A stretch of DNA of 64,000 bases from Gnetum montanum (Eukaryota; Streptophyta; Gnetopsida; Gnetales; Gnetaceae): positions 875,321-939,320 of the forward strand of contig MNCI01000270.1 in the NCBI GenBank assembly GCA_015680685.1, read 5' to 3'. Position 1 is the stretch's first letter. Every line of letters begins with the position of its first letter. The notes below the pieces were generated by a model. It did not search any database. It saw only the letters and a program-made list of their open reading frames with translations, and was not told where the DNA came from. Of this stretch, positions 32,340 to 44,274 are shown in pieces. Both the position numbers and the translations under genes were made by a program.

Positions 32340-35150
32340 ATGGGTGTTAAGTAGCCACCTAGCCTTGTGTTGGCCCAACGCCAGTCCCGTAGGATTCAAC
32401 ATTTTTCACCTGAGTTCTTGGCACAAGGTGCAGAGCATTACAACTTTATCTATGTAAAGATCAAGGAAAATATACCCCTGGATCGCCAAGAACTTGAGCA
32501 CAAATGCAATTTTGAGTTCCTTCATCAAGATGGGAGGGAGTTTGTTCCTAATCCCAAAGTTTCCATCCCCCTGATAGAGACGTATCAGTGGATCCTAGAT
32601 CAGCTGCTGCGAGTTAGTAATCCTAGGGAGTGGGATACGGAATCCCATTACGATGAAGCGTTTCAAGATGGATAGGAAGACCTAGACTCCCAGTCTAAGG
32701 GGGGTGGTCAAACTTACCCTATGACCATCCCTCCCACCATGGTCTTTAGGTCAAACCCCCTTTTTGTGACGGCTCCCTTTGTGATCACCACAAATCTACC
32801 TCAATCTATGCTTTCATCAGCCATGAGCAGCCATCCTACACCCTCAGCGTATCAGCAGGCACCTTCCTCAGTCTCATACCTAGGCATTCTCCCTCCTCAT
32901 TCTATCCCGTCCTTGTACCAAGTGCCGGTTACACCCACGTTGCCCTGCATACACACTGCATCTACTTCACAGTTTCCTGGAGTCTCTACTCCTATCTAAT
33001 CATTTGCATTTGTTCCATCATAAACCATAGGTCTAGCCCCAACCATGTGGTGGACCCCAACCACTTTGCTCCCCACCTCTCAGCCCCACCAGATCTCACA
33101 TTACCCTTACCACCAAGCATACCAAGTCCTGTAGGATTCACTATCAAGCATGAGACTGTGGACCATTCCATCAATTATGCAAATGACTAACCTTGCACAC
33201 CACCAGTGGCCACCACTCCAGTAGCACCAACCATTGGGTGGTGGACCTCACAAGTAACACCCTTTGCAAGGGCAATCCCAATGGACCCCCCCCCCCTATG
33301 AGTCAGGTCACTACCATTACTTCACCACAAATGATGGTTGTCCTCGCAACCCCACAATCATTTGCATCATCCCCAGGTCTGGATCAAGTGTTTCAACTTA
33401 TCCAGATCCTCACTAAAGAGGTTAAATGCCTTAAAGTTGTTGGTTTTGACAAGGTGTAGGTCATGGATTTCTACCATGACAACCCCATCAGCTCGACAGT
33501 TCCCATGCTTAAATTAACCCCTGGGATGCCACAAAATACAATGGGGAGGATGACCCTCACACACATTTAGTTACATTTAGGTCTGAGTCTCTATTGTTGC
33601 AACAATGACCACATATGATTATTCATGTCTTTGCTATGTCTCTGATAGGCAAAGCTTTAGACTCGTATCGCGCGCTCCCATGTGCCTCCATCTCAACACT
33701 GGAGGAGCTATTGACCTAGTTCGTGACCCACTTCAAGTATAACTTGAAGCCTAAAATCATGCTAGATTAGTTGATGGGAGTTAAACAAGATCCATTGGAG
33801 TTGGTGCAAAGGTTTGTACAGCGGTGGAGTGCTACCCTGAATGAGATCCATGAGCCTATCGTGGAGGCCCATTTGTTGGCCATCTTCAAGGGGGCAGTAA
33901 ATGATTTCATCAAATCCAAGTTGTATTACCTAGCCCCATGCTCCCTCAGTCAAGCTTTTGTACAGAAAAAAGCATCCAAGACATGGCTAAAGCCAGCAAG
34001 AACCTGGCCTATGTTGCATATAAAAATGCATACACTAAAAAAGATAAATAGAAAGGCAAAGCCGCAATAGCCACTGTGGCCGCCGTGGCAAACGAGGCCA
34101 AGTCCAAGAACAACAATAAAAAGAAAGTGGCCACAACACCAACTAACCCTGCATCTAGCCCAAGTAATGCTTCCCAACCCTCCATGTGAGCACCAGAGGC
34201 ACCCACCCTGCCTAAAACCAACTTCGAGCATAAAGATCACTCCAAGTATACCCCGCTACCTGTCAGTCCTTTAGAACTTCTGAAGTAATTGCTAGGGGTG
34301 GGGTACATTCAACATAAGTGGATATCAGAGGAGGCAAGCAAACGACATCAACAGTATTATGAACTCCTTAGGAACCCATCCTTAGCTATGCCCAATGAGC
34401 ATCCAGTTCCTAAGAATTTCAGGCTGGAGCGATTTTATGACTACCATCAACTTTGTGGTCATGACACAGATTACTTTCTAGCCTTAAAAGATGAAATTTA
34501 ACAGATGATTGATTAGGCAAAGTTGGTTCTAAATGAAAGTAACCCTATCTACCCTAAACATCAATCCATGCATGTTTACAAGGACCCCCTCAATGCTAAT
34601 GATGTGGGGTACATTATCAACATGATTGGTGTAGACGGTAATCCGAAATTGTCACAACAGCTGTTTGTGATTTGTGTACCTCAACATAGCATAGAGACAC
34701 CAACAATGGCAATAAAGACACCATAGAAACCATTCATTCTTAAGGTTCCTCCTCAAACATCTGCCCCTGCACCCTTTGTAGTCAAAACTACATCACCACC
34801 TACACTAACACCACAAACACCATTCATCATGTGGGGGCCAAAACAGTCAACTGCCCCCATCCCAGAAAACCAACATAAGATGGCATCACAACCTTCTCAT
34901 TCAAGGAAATGGGAAGAGTTTCTAATAGGTGAAAAAGGTGAAACGTATCATCCCAAGTCCTTCCAAGCCTACTCCTTCATCCTCTACATCTACGCCTACA
35001 TCATCATCAAAACTTAACACCACTACGTATGCACGATCATCGCCACCTTGCCAAAAAGGATCTAGCCCCAAACCCGAAACTGCTCCTCCTCAGGAAATTC
35101 ATCTTCTAGGAAGAATGGAGGAAGAGAAGGGTGGTAAACGAAAGGAAGGT
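32340..35150 (+). pseudogene. Gag of element B (Tat-like)
   Basis: The frame begins at an ATG at 32340. The N-terminal domain (32370-32675, EHYNFIYVKIKENIPLDRQE) is followed by a Pro/Ser/Thr-rich linker (32720-33460). The capsid-type gag region is at 33520-33960 (KYNGEDDPHTHLVTFRSESL, ALDSYRALPCASISTLEELL, DPLELVQRFVQRWSATLNEI, NDFIKSKLYYLAPCSLSQAF). A degenerate zinc-knuckle is at about 34420-34500 (FYDYHQLCGHDTDYFLALKD, where family members have Cys in place of the second Tyr-like and last Phe positions). It would form virus-like particles that package element RNA. The frame is broken by TAG/TGA stops and at least two frame changes. Confidence 0.78.
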
Positions 35151-35439
35151 GGATAGGACCTCCTAAACACTCTTACTTAGGTAAAATAGGCTCTAAAACA
35201 AAAGAACACAACCTTGAGCCTATACGACCTAGTAATGACTTCCACCGCACATCGTGAGGCTTTGGTTCACATGTTAACATCCATACCAGTTGACAAAAAC
35301 ATGTCGGTAGAAGAGAAAGCAATCCATTCATTCATTCTTCCTTCTATGCTTGAAGAACTGTAGCCATCCCAATTGACATTCCATGATGAGTCCATTAAGG
35401 AAGACCCTGAAAAGGGTCAGGCAATGACAACACCCTGTT

Positions 35440-36169
35440 CATCACAATTTAGGTTAGTCAACACAAGATCCAAAGAGTACACATTGATGATGGGGCCACT
35501 ACAAATGTCATCCCATTTCCCATAGTGGACAAACTGGGTTTGGTGGACCAAATCAAACCTACAACAACATCATGTTTGAAGTCATTCAATGGGGCATGGG
35601 TAGTGGTGAAAGGAACTATCCACATTAACTTTGTGGCAAGGGACCAGTTCCCCACAAGTGCAATGTTTATCATGGTGGAAGAGATGCCTAAGTTTAACTT
35701 GATCTTGAGGAGGTCATGGTTAACTCAACTCAAGGCCATCTCTTCACCCATACATCAGGAGATCCATCTACCTTACACGAATAGGAAGGTGGTGATCCAT
35801 GGTGACGAAGTGGTAACCCAGGAAATAAATGACATAGATATGGAGCAAGGTTCAGAGGTCATAACCTCTGATAACAAAGTACCTATTTCCACCAAAGCTA
35901 ATTGTTTGATAAAAGAGCCATCCCAAGATGCTGGCTCAAAAAATGAAACTACGTGGGCCAAGTTGCCTTTTCAAGTGGAAGACAACGACATAGAAGAATA
36001 CGGCAACAAAGCCTCTCGACCTTACGCATCGCCAAGACCACGATGGGTTGAAAGAAGTTGCGAGGATGATCGTTACTTATGTAGTGTAACAACTCCATTG
36101 TTCCTTACCCAATTAACACTCATTATGCATTTATTTCATCTTTATTTCACATTCACTCATCTATGCTAA
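35440..36169 (+). pseudogene. Aspartic protease of element B
   Basis: The sequence from about 35460 reads RIHIDDGATTNVIPFPIVDK (catalytic Asp region at 35486-35491; DDGA instead of the usual DTGA/DSGA). It continues LKSFNGAWVVVKGTIHINFV, then FNLILRRSWLTQL, where the typical motif is LILGRPWL. The frame from 35525 stays open to 36169. The end of this frame is not fused to RT. A 5.4-kb spacer follows, as between Ogre protease and RT, which are joined by splicing (family knowledge). Element A has a close homologue at 49600-49960. Confidence 0.72.
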
Positions 36170-36636
36170 GTGTCTAACTCATTCTTTAAACCATTCACAT
36201 CACATGCATTATAGAAAAAAGCACCATGGCCTACTAAGGCCTAAAACTAGAAAAATTTTGCCTTATCATCATCCAATAGCCCGAAATGGCTCAAAAATAC
36301 CAATGGCTCAAAATGGCCTAAAACTAAAATAAGACACTCCTAATGAATTCAATTCATAAATAAAAAAGACAATAAAATAAAATAAAAATAGATACAACAC
36401 ATAACACATAGGAAAAATCAATCTCTTCATATTTCATTTTTTCTTTCACAAATTAATAATGTTTGTAACATTCTCTGAATTCAAATAAAATAGTTGGCTA
36501 CTATGCTACAACACTTCGCCTAATCCATTGTTCCCTACTTCATTAGGCCCTGTGTTTTCATTTGGATTTTGCACCACAAGAAAAATGAACTAGTCAGCTA
36601 AAGCTACAATAAAGACTTAGATAAAATAAATTATCA
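36170..36636 (+). other. Spacer after protease with short repeats
   Basis: Two to three copies of a GGCCTAAAACTAG-type word occur at about 36226-36335, similar to the array at 50318-50520 in element A. It is otherwise AT-rich and non-coding. If element B spliced like Ogre, the donor should lie near the end of the protease frame; I cannot pick it with confidence. Confidence 0.45.
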
Positions 36637-38267
36637 CTACTGCAAAAGGTAACTGACCCGAGATGGTCCCATGTCTATTTCGGGAGGTATCCGATCTAGG
36701 CCTGCTACCAGGTGTCGTAAGATCTCCTCTTTTGTGATATCAGCCCAATTCCTATTGCCCAGGTTAGCAGTTGCAACAACTTTCTCCTTCTCTATGGATG
36801 TTGATCTTGGTGGTCTTGGAGAAAAGGTGGCAATGGTGGTCTCACCCATAGGAAAGGTCACTTCCCTTTCGGGAGACTCACTCACTATCACTTGTTGCAT
36901 GAACATGTTGTAAGCCCCAGAAGTGCCAATAATATCAAGGAATACCTTGTGAGTATGTAACTTGACTGAGGCATCCCTATATTAGTTACGGTAGGTGGAA
37001 CGTTGTAGCTTATACATATGTTTATGATTTTTCTATGCCTACTCCTACTCGTAAACCTTGGCACTATAATCTTTCTAGTCTTGGTTCTTCTGGGCTAATA
37101 GGTCCATTTGTATGTGTTTCTCTATTATCTCATGGGTGGTCTCATTGTTGCATCGCATAGCTATCTAGTACCTTGCATAGTCAATGGCAGCCGTGCGCCA
37201 AGGACCATCATTGGTGTCTCGAGCCAACAGGAATTCATTCATGGAACGGATATCTCCTACCTCAGCAGTCAAGTTGGACTTCTCCTTCTCAAGCCTCTAG
37301 ACCCATTTCCAGAGGTCTTCATTCATGTGCCTACATTCCCACAAGGAGAGTGCCGAGTACAAGGCACATTGGCTTGCCTTGTCATATACATGACAAGGTA
37401 CTTCAATCACCTCCGACAGAAATGCAAGCACAACGTTGATCTCAACCACTCATTAGGGGCCCCACTTGAGATGAGAGGCTACCAACCACACATAAAAAAT
37501 GCATTAGTCATAGAGGCATGGTGAATGCAACAATAATTTATAGTGTAGCGTAGCACTTTAACCTACCCACTTTTGGGTTGACCTATCTCAAATAGTCGAT
37601 CATGTCATTGAGCACCCCTTCGAAGAAAGTAAATTTATCAAGGGTTTTGGTCCATGGTTGCAGGTGGATCGAGGATGGGCCAGAGGTGTCAACAGCAGTA
37701 TCAACTGCATGGTAGAACATGTTAGCTAAAGTGGAGAGAACCATAATAGGGCTAATGAATACCACAAATGACAATGTAAATCTCCTACCCAGCAAACCCT
37801 TAGGGGTGATAGCGGGGGATCACCCATCAGGACATTGTCAGATATGTGGTCAAACTCACTAGCATCCAAATGGAGCTCCTCTCCTTCCAGCTAACCCAAC
37901 AACACAGTAGCATCTTCGATGTCCATGTTTCCCTCAGCACTGAGATGCTCTCTGAAAAAAGGTCATTAGCAGAGGCCTCATCCTGGTTGCCAGGAGCCTC
38001 TTTTTCATTGGTTGGGCCCCTTTCTTCATTGACAAGGGCCTCCTCCTCATTGGTGGAGACCTCCTCTTCACCAACGAAGGTCCTTTCTTCTATAGCAGGG
38101 GCCCCTTCTTCATTGGTAGGGCCCCTATCCTCTGTAGCCAGAGCCTCCTTATTTTCGTCGATCACTCGAGTTGTAGGGGCCACCACCTCTTCTCCCTCTT
38201 CTTCTTCTTCTTCCTCCATTGATAAAGCATAGTTGTAGTAAGTAAACTATACTAACCTGAAGTAGGT

Positions 38268-38307
38268 GCTACGTTGTGCTATGCTACCTAGCATAACACA
38301 ACGTAGC
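38268..38307. repeat. Large hairpin in an intron of the antisense gene
   Basis: Arms GCTACGTTGTGCTATGCT (38268-38285) and AGCATAACACAACGTAGC (38290-38307) pair at 17 of 18 positions around a 4-base loop. It lies between a GTAAGT donor (38356-38351, minus strand) and the acidic exon, so in a predicted intron. It is an extended form of the element B LTR palindrome. Confidence 0.85.
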
Positions 38308-40231
38308 AAACATTAGTCAAAAAACAAATAAAAAATAAAAAAAAGTGAATACTTACCAATTGGAGGCTGCACTCTATGAAGTTTGAATTGCAGCTTCCTC
38401 TCCCTCTCTTCATTAGTATGGGGGGTCTTGTCGGTAGGGAAGGACCTCTTGCATTGTAGCTTGGTCATCACCATCTCTACAATGAGGCATTCCCCCCTTG
38501 TCACACTACCAGTGGTAATGGGGGATGCCTCTTTCATGCTGTCTTTGGCCTGAAAGTTGTGTGCCACTTGATCTCTAGTCATCATCGAAAATGACTCCCC
38601 AATAGCTTCTAGGGGATCCTGAGATCAAGTGGTACGGAAGACTTGGTAGATCCATGGTTGGAAATCTAGCTACGATCTTGCAGTACCTAGACCCCATTCT
38701 CATGGACTACCAAGAATTCTATAAAACATTGTAGGTAGGTTATGAAAAAGACATGGTGCACGTTGAAATGGGACTCAAGCTTTCCACGAAGTTTAACCAT
38801 TTCAGCTTGCATGCCTCTACAAAGGTGTTTGGACCAATTCTAATGGCTTCCTTCTTCCATAACATCCCTCATTATTGAAGCTTACTCAATCCCAATGATT
38901 TTTCCTTAGGATAGCAGCTTGGGAAAGGCATGGGCACGAAAGATAGGGTAAACTATTTTGGCCACCCATAGCTTGAATTTCTCAATATAAATCCCCTTTT
39001 GGTCCTTTGTAGCCATTAGCCACTCCTCGATGTCCTCCTGATTGTGTGCATCTTTCTTGGATTTTTCTCCCATGGGGAGACCATCAGAAGGAACATCGAA
39101 AAGATCTACAAATAATTGATTGTTGACATCAAACACCACGTGCATGCTTTGAACACGTGTATGGAAGCGGTCTACCTTTTTAGAGAAGGAGTCAGCTAGG
39201 GAAAGCATCTCAGTAGGTAGGATTCTTGGGTTAATAGCCCAAAAAAGTCCATAAGCCCAGCCTCCTAAAGGTTATGGACTAGCATGGTTGGGGCCCCATT
39301 GCAGAGCTAGCACTAGGTCTCCTCCACCTCCCCATACTTAAAAAAGAGGTTGGTTTTGTTATGCCCGGAGGCAATCATAGTCACCTCCTGGGATTTCTTC
39401 GCTATTAAAATGATTTGCAAAAAAAAAAACAAAAGAAGAGAGAGGGTTAGCAAAACATAAACATCACTCAAACATTTAACAATGAATTCATGCTTTAGCG
39501 TACCAGGTTTAAACAGTGTGGGAAATGGTGGGAGATCCACCAAAACATCTTCGATGGTGAGTGGCCTGAGGGATGCCCATTCTCTATCCAACTAAATGGC
39601 TTCTTTACACTTCCCATAAAATTGGGAATACCAGGTTAGATAGGTTCTGAATTCACCTCCAAATTGGCCTATCACGTTGGTGCACACATTCCCAATGGAG
39701 GAAAACTCCCCCAGGGCCATCTATGCTAAAGCTAAGGTGTCTATGTCACTGTGGAGACCACTCCTATCAATAAAAAACCTGGTAACACAAAAAAATGGAC
39801 ATATACACTATTAATACCTGTGTCTAGCATAGCATGGATTACACAACAAAATACATTCATAGAATTCACTCGCCAGCATAGTAAATGGTTCCAGGTGGAT
39901 TCTAAAAGTAGGTGCCCACGTGGTAGGAAACAAAAAAAGTGTTGTATAAGTGGTAGCACTTATACTTAGGCATTTCCCAAATCCAACTTAAGCATCTTAG
40001 GATTTTCGGATGCTGGTTGGAACCTTTTGTCTACTTGCCCCCGATTGACCCATTAGTCAAAAATTTTAGAATACCACAGTTTTCCCTGGGCAACAGGGTT
40101 TCTGTGATTGCATTTGTTTGTCTCCGCCAATAAGTGTGACCCAACGATCACACTAAAATGCTAGAGGAGGAATTGTAGGAAGTGCTATGCACCCTCCCAG
40201 AACCAGACCGCCTACCACTCCACATGTGCAT

Positions 40232-40282
<51 letters not shown>
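40232..40282 (+). repeat. 51-base uninterrupted G homopolymer
   Basis: There are 51 consecutive Gs followed by A and GGG. It lies in a predicted intron of the antisense gene (a C tract on its transcript). Such length is rare in plant DNA, and the exact count may be a sequencing or assembly artefact. Confidence 0.9.
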
Positions 40283-40283
<1 letters not shown>

Positions 40284-41559
40284 GGGACATTGGCCACTGG
40301 TTCGCTAAGGTAGCACATGACTCCTACAATTTCTAGGATAATCAAAATGGGTTTCAACATAACCCTGCATAATGAAGAACCAAACGTTAGCACTATGTAT
40401 GAGCGAAGTTTACACATAGCATAACATAATCCTTTGATTATGTATAGCGTAGCATGACATTTTCATTACATGTAGCATAGCAGGATTTCGCAGTCACAAA
40501 AAAAATAAACTAAGAAAAATATACAAAAAAATAGCAACAAAGCAAGCCTCGTAGCGTAGCATGGTCATCAAACTATACAAAATGCAATAACGCTTAGATG
40601 ACACAAATGAAAAAGAATTGGTAAACATGGAACAATACAATGATGCAATCAACACATTATTATGAAGAGCTTAATAAATTCAACAACGTAGCAGTATTGT
40701 AGATTCAACAATACGACAAACCTACAAGACCTTACTACATACTAGCATACTACAATAAAAACATTACAAAGTGTAGATAAGTAAGAGTTTATTGTGCTAT
40801 AGCTATCCAACCATAATTTGGTTGTACAAAATAACTTGCATTGTACTACGTTAAACACATGTCTCATTTGTCAAATCACACAAAAGGCCAAACCCTCTTG
40901 AGGACGGCATGCTACACTAGCCATGCACTAAGCTATCCAGGCTTGCCCAAACCCCCATGACAAGGCAGTCACAAAAATGGCAACCAAGATGATACTACAT
41001 GTGGCTATAGCATAATGTCCGTATAGTTTCTGTGGCCAACTAGCAACAGTGGCAGCATAGCGGCCAAAATGGCCACCAAAATGATGGCAAAAGATGCAGA
41101 TTTCAATAATAACGATTGTAGAAGTCTGAACAACAAAGAAAACATAATAACCTACTAAGCAGATGGAGTCTCCTCCCACACCTCAATGTGCACTTGAGTT
41201 AGGGGCCCCAAAGTGTCCTTGACTTCATCCACTTTAATGAGCCCTACGTGCTTACGTTTTCCTTTAGGTGCCATTGCTTCACTTGAAAATGCTATTGGAT
41301 GCTACACTATGCTATTTTGCTTTCTCTTGGCATGATCGCACTACACTTTGGATGTGGGCTCTGCACCCTGACAACAAAAATGATAAGTTTACTAGGGGTA
41401 AACCCCTATTTATAGCTAACGCAGTGAAAAGAACTTGCCATTTTCGCATCTTGAGTAATGTGGGATGCCCCATGTAGCATAGTACTTTCATGTCATAAAC
41501 CTGCGATAGTGTAGCATTCCTGTTTGCAAATAGGTGGGCCCAACTGAAAATTTCACCCA

Positions 41560-41895
41560 CCTTAAATTAGCAACCTACCTGTACAAAGCCTACACCTCCA
41601 TGGTCTGAAAAGACCTTAAACTAGTAACTCTATCTAAAAACCTGTTAACGGTCCGCAAAAACCTTAAATTAGTAACATTTTACGAAGCCTACCTGTTAAC
41701 GGTCCGCATAGACCTTAAACTATTAACCTTATCCACCAACCTATTAATAGTTTTCAAAGACCTTAAACTAGTAACTTTGCCTTTACAACCTATTAATGGT
41801 CCACCACAACCTTAAACTGGTAGAGTTAACATCAATTGCACGTTCGAACCTGCTCACAATCTGCCAAGACCTTAAACTGGTAACTTGCGAACTTG
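41560..41895 (+). repeat. About 50-bp tandem repeat array before RT of element B
   Basis: About seven units start with CCTTAAACTAGTAAC or close variants (41560, 41617, 41671 and onward) and often end CCTGTTAACGGTCCGCA. The array closes the antisense-gene spacer on its RT side. Confidence 0.75.
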
Positions 41896-41934
41896 GCCAA
41901 ATAATAAACAATCATTGCATGTTTCATTATTTCT

Positions 41935-43150
41935 TTGCAAATATTTACTATTATGCAATATAGCTACAAACAAGTATCACTTGACCAGGCTTCTTCTTAT
42001 TGTGGCAGGGTGAACAAGATGGCCATGCAGTGTGATCTACACTCACTTTTGACCTTAACAAGTCCTCATGGCAAGCTTGCAAGATATCTGAGCTTAGAGT
42101 CAATAGACTGGGATTCATCTACTAATAACACTATAGCATCCCTAGAAACATCCCTAGATTGGCCCAAACATTTGGTCCAAGCCTTAGACTTAGAGGTCAG
42201 GGATGTGACCGAGGACCCTCTCATCAAAGCACCAGTAATGACATCTAGAGAAAAAATAAAAACACTAAAACTAAGTTCCCTCCTAGATTAACAAATGCAA
42301 AAAGATATATCCAGATCCCTTCAAGACAACATCAAAGTATTCACATGGTCCTACAATGACATGCTAGGCTTAGACCCACAGACTAACATTGTATTGGACC
42401 CATGTGTCAAACTGGTTAAAAAAAAGGCTCAAAAAATTAAACCAAAAATCGCACTAGTCGTACATGATGAAATCACCAAGCTATACCAAGCAGGATTTAT
42501 TCATGCAGTCGACTACTCAGAATGGGTGTCAAATATCATTGTAGTCTCTAAGAAAATGGGATGGATACGAATCTGTATAGACTTCCGAGATCTAAACAAG
42601 AAAATGATTAAAGATGACTTCCCACTACCAAGTATTGATCAACTTATCAACACTATGGCTAGTCATGCTTTGCTATCCTTCATGGATGGGTTCTCGGGTT
42701 ACAACCAAATTTGCAAAAAGCCAGAGCATCAATTGACAACTATATTTATGACCCCTTGGGGTACCTTTTGTTACACTATGATGCCCTTTGGTCTAAAGAA
42801 TGCCAAAGCAACCTATCAATGAGCCATGACCTACATATTCAGCGACTACCTCCTAGAGAGACTAAATGATTATGTGGATGACATAGCGGTCAATTCTAAG
42901 ACAACTATTGATCATCCCACTGATCTAGATGTAGTCCTGAAGCATTGTCACACGCATGACCTGCGTCTTAATTCAAAGAAGTGTGTTTTTGGCATAAAAA
43001 CCGAGCGCATGCTAGGGTTTGTAGTATCAAAGGTTGGAATATGAGTGGACCATGACAGAGTTAAGGCCATCGTTAACCTAGCACCCCCTACTAACCTTAA
43101 ATAATTACATGGATTTCAAGGCAGAATACAGTGCATTAGCAGTTTTATAG
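41935..43150 (+). pseudogene. Reverse transcriptase of element B
   Basis: Leading sequence (42000-42290) is typical of the region before RT. The RT domain starts about 42295: FTWSYNDMLGLDPQ, then YQAGFIHAVDYSEWVSNIIV, RICIDFRDLNKKMIKDDFPL, LLSFMDGFSGYNQI, TPWGTFCYTMMPFGLKNAKA. The catalytic YVDD (42871-42882) is intact, followed by RLNSKKCVFGI. It would copy element RNA to DNA. Breaks are a TAA before residue 1 of the RT part (42289-42291), TGA at 42820-42822 in TYQ-stop-AM (CGA to TGA) and TGA at 43042-43044. The wording places it in the Tat/Ogre clade. A TAG near 41957 (ATATAG) could be a splice acceptor for the spacer intron. Confidence 0.85.
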
Positions 43151-44270
43151 CAAGGTTGATTGACAAGTTACACCCCATGCAACACTTACTAAAGAAGGGG
43201 GTTAACTTTGAGTGGATAACACAGTGCCAACAAGCCTTTGATGACTTGAAGAAAGAGCTTTTACACCTCCTAACTATTTACCCACCACAAAGGGATAAGC
43301 CTTTCTACATCTACCTTGCTACTTCAGACACGTCTATCATAGCGCTGTTATGCCAAAAAAGAGAAGATGGCTCTGAAACCCTAGTATACTACTTGAGCAA
43401 TGCATTAATAGCATATGAAGCCAAATACAACAAAGTGGAAAGGAATTTTCTTGCTTTAGTGTTTGCACTAAAAAAGTGGAGACACTACCTATTTTTTAGC
43501 CAAGTGAAGATTATATGCAAAATCAACATACTTTGGGCTATCACGAACAACTTATATGAAAGTAGTAGGATAGCCCGATGGAAAGCAATAACAGTGGAAT
43601 TTGATTTACACTATGTAGCCCAATCATTAACGAAAGGACAAGCGATAGCTACGTAGCTTGCAACCTAACCCATTGACGATCAAGCAACCATAGATCCCAA
43701 ATTCCCTGATGAACATGTTATTAATATCAACTTTGTGCCATCACATTTTGAGGTCACTTTGCATTTCGATGGTGCCTCAACCATGTGAGGTGGTAGTGCT
43801 ACCACCATCATTACATTCCCCTCAAGGTACATGCAACCTTTTTCTTACCACTTCACGTTCCTTTGTATGAACAATGTAGCTAAGTATGAAGGACTCCTCA
43901 TGGGCCTCTTAGCAGCCCAATAATTAAAAATTTAACATTTGGTAGTTTGAGATGACTCACAACTTGTTGTCAATCAAATCACTAAAGTCTATGCCTCTAA
44001 AGCTTTGCACCTATAGCCTTACTATGATTTGGCCAAAAACTTGTTGCAATAGTTCACCATAACAAACATCTAGCATGTGCCACATAGTGAGAACATCGTA
44101 GTCGATGCCTTAGCTATGCTAGCATTAAATGTGCTACCACACCTATTCGAGACTCTACCTTCTTCCATAACAGAGTGCACAGACCCTATCACCCGAGCAG
44201 TACACGTGGCCTCTGTAAGCGCTACCAACACCCAAGAGTGCTACGCTAATATGAAGGCTTACTTGTAGCA
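43151..44270 (+). pseudogene. RNase H and second (archaeal-like) RNase H of element B
   Basis: The first RNase H is at 43200-43656: FEWITQCQQAFDDLKKELLH, FYIYLATSDTSIIALLCQKR, YYLSNALIAYEAKYNKVERN, LALVFALKKWRHYL. After a short linker comes the extra RNase H at about 43745-44140: LHFDGASTM, NNVAKYEGLLMGL, DDSQLVVNQI, HVPHSENIVVDALAMLAL. Two RNase H domains in tandem are characteristic of the Tat clade (family knowledge). They degrade the RNA strand during reverse transcription. Stops at the linker (TAG 43654-43656) and inside the second domain. Confidence 0.82.
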
Positions 44271-44274
44271 TGGT

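Larger units (their letters stand above)
36637..41274 (-). pseudogene. Antisense multi-exon gene inside element B
   Basis: It is encoded on the strand opposite to gag-pol. The putative first exon is 41274-41154 (MAPKGKRKHVGLIKVDEVKD, basic start), ending AG/GTTATT. A second is about 39765-39508 (MALGEFSSIGNVCTNVIGQF, then LDREWASLRPLTIEDVLVDL and PPFPTLFKPG) before a GT. Coding resumes at about 39410 (KKSQEVTMIASGHNKTNLFF) and continues with a frame change to MLSLADSFSKKVDRFHTRVQ (39208-38906). An exon ending VQPPI at 38357 is followed by a canonical GTAAGT. An acidic exon with repeated NEE units is at 38219-37900. A coiled-coil-like tail (37440-36990: ARDTNDGPWRTAAIDYARY, NNETTHEIIEKHIQMDLLAQ) leads to a stop at 36637. 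Stops inside exons are mostly TAG for Gln. Antisense ORFs are known in some Tat-clade elements (e.g. Grande-type), but position between protease and RT is unusual. The function is unknown. Confidence 0.6.

Noticed and set aside
37108-37524. 138-aa plus-strand frame in element B
   Set aside because: The opposite strand carries the conserved coiled-coil exon of the antisense gene. The plus-strand reading shows no family similarity.
40148-40417. Frame with a 17-proline run
   Set aside because: The prolines come only from the 51-base G tract. The flanks have no coding signal and lie in a predicted intron.
36170-41934. Spacer of element B as a separate transposon insertion
   Set aside because: I found no target duplication or terminal repeats at its borders, and element A shows an antisense gene in the same place. 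Kept as an alternative for the finding rather than annotated.
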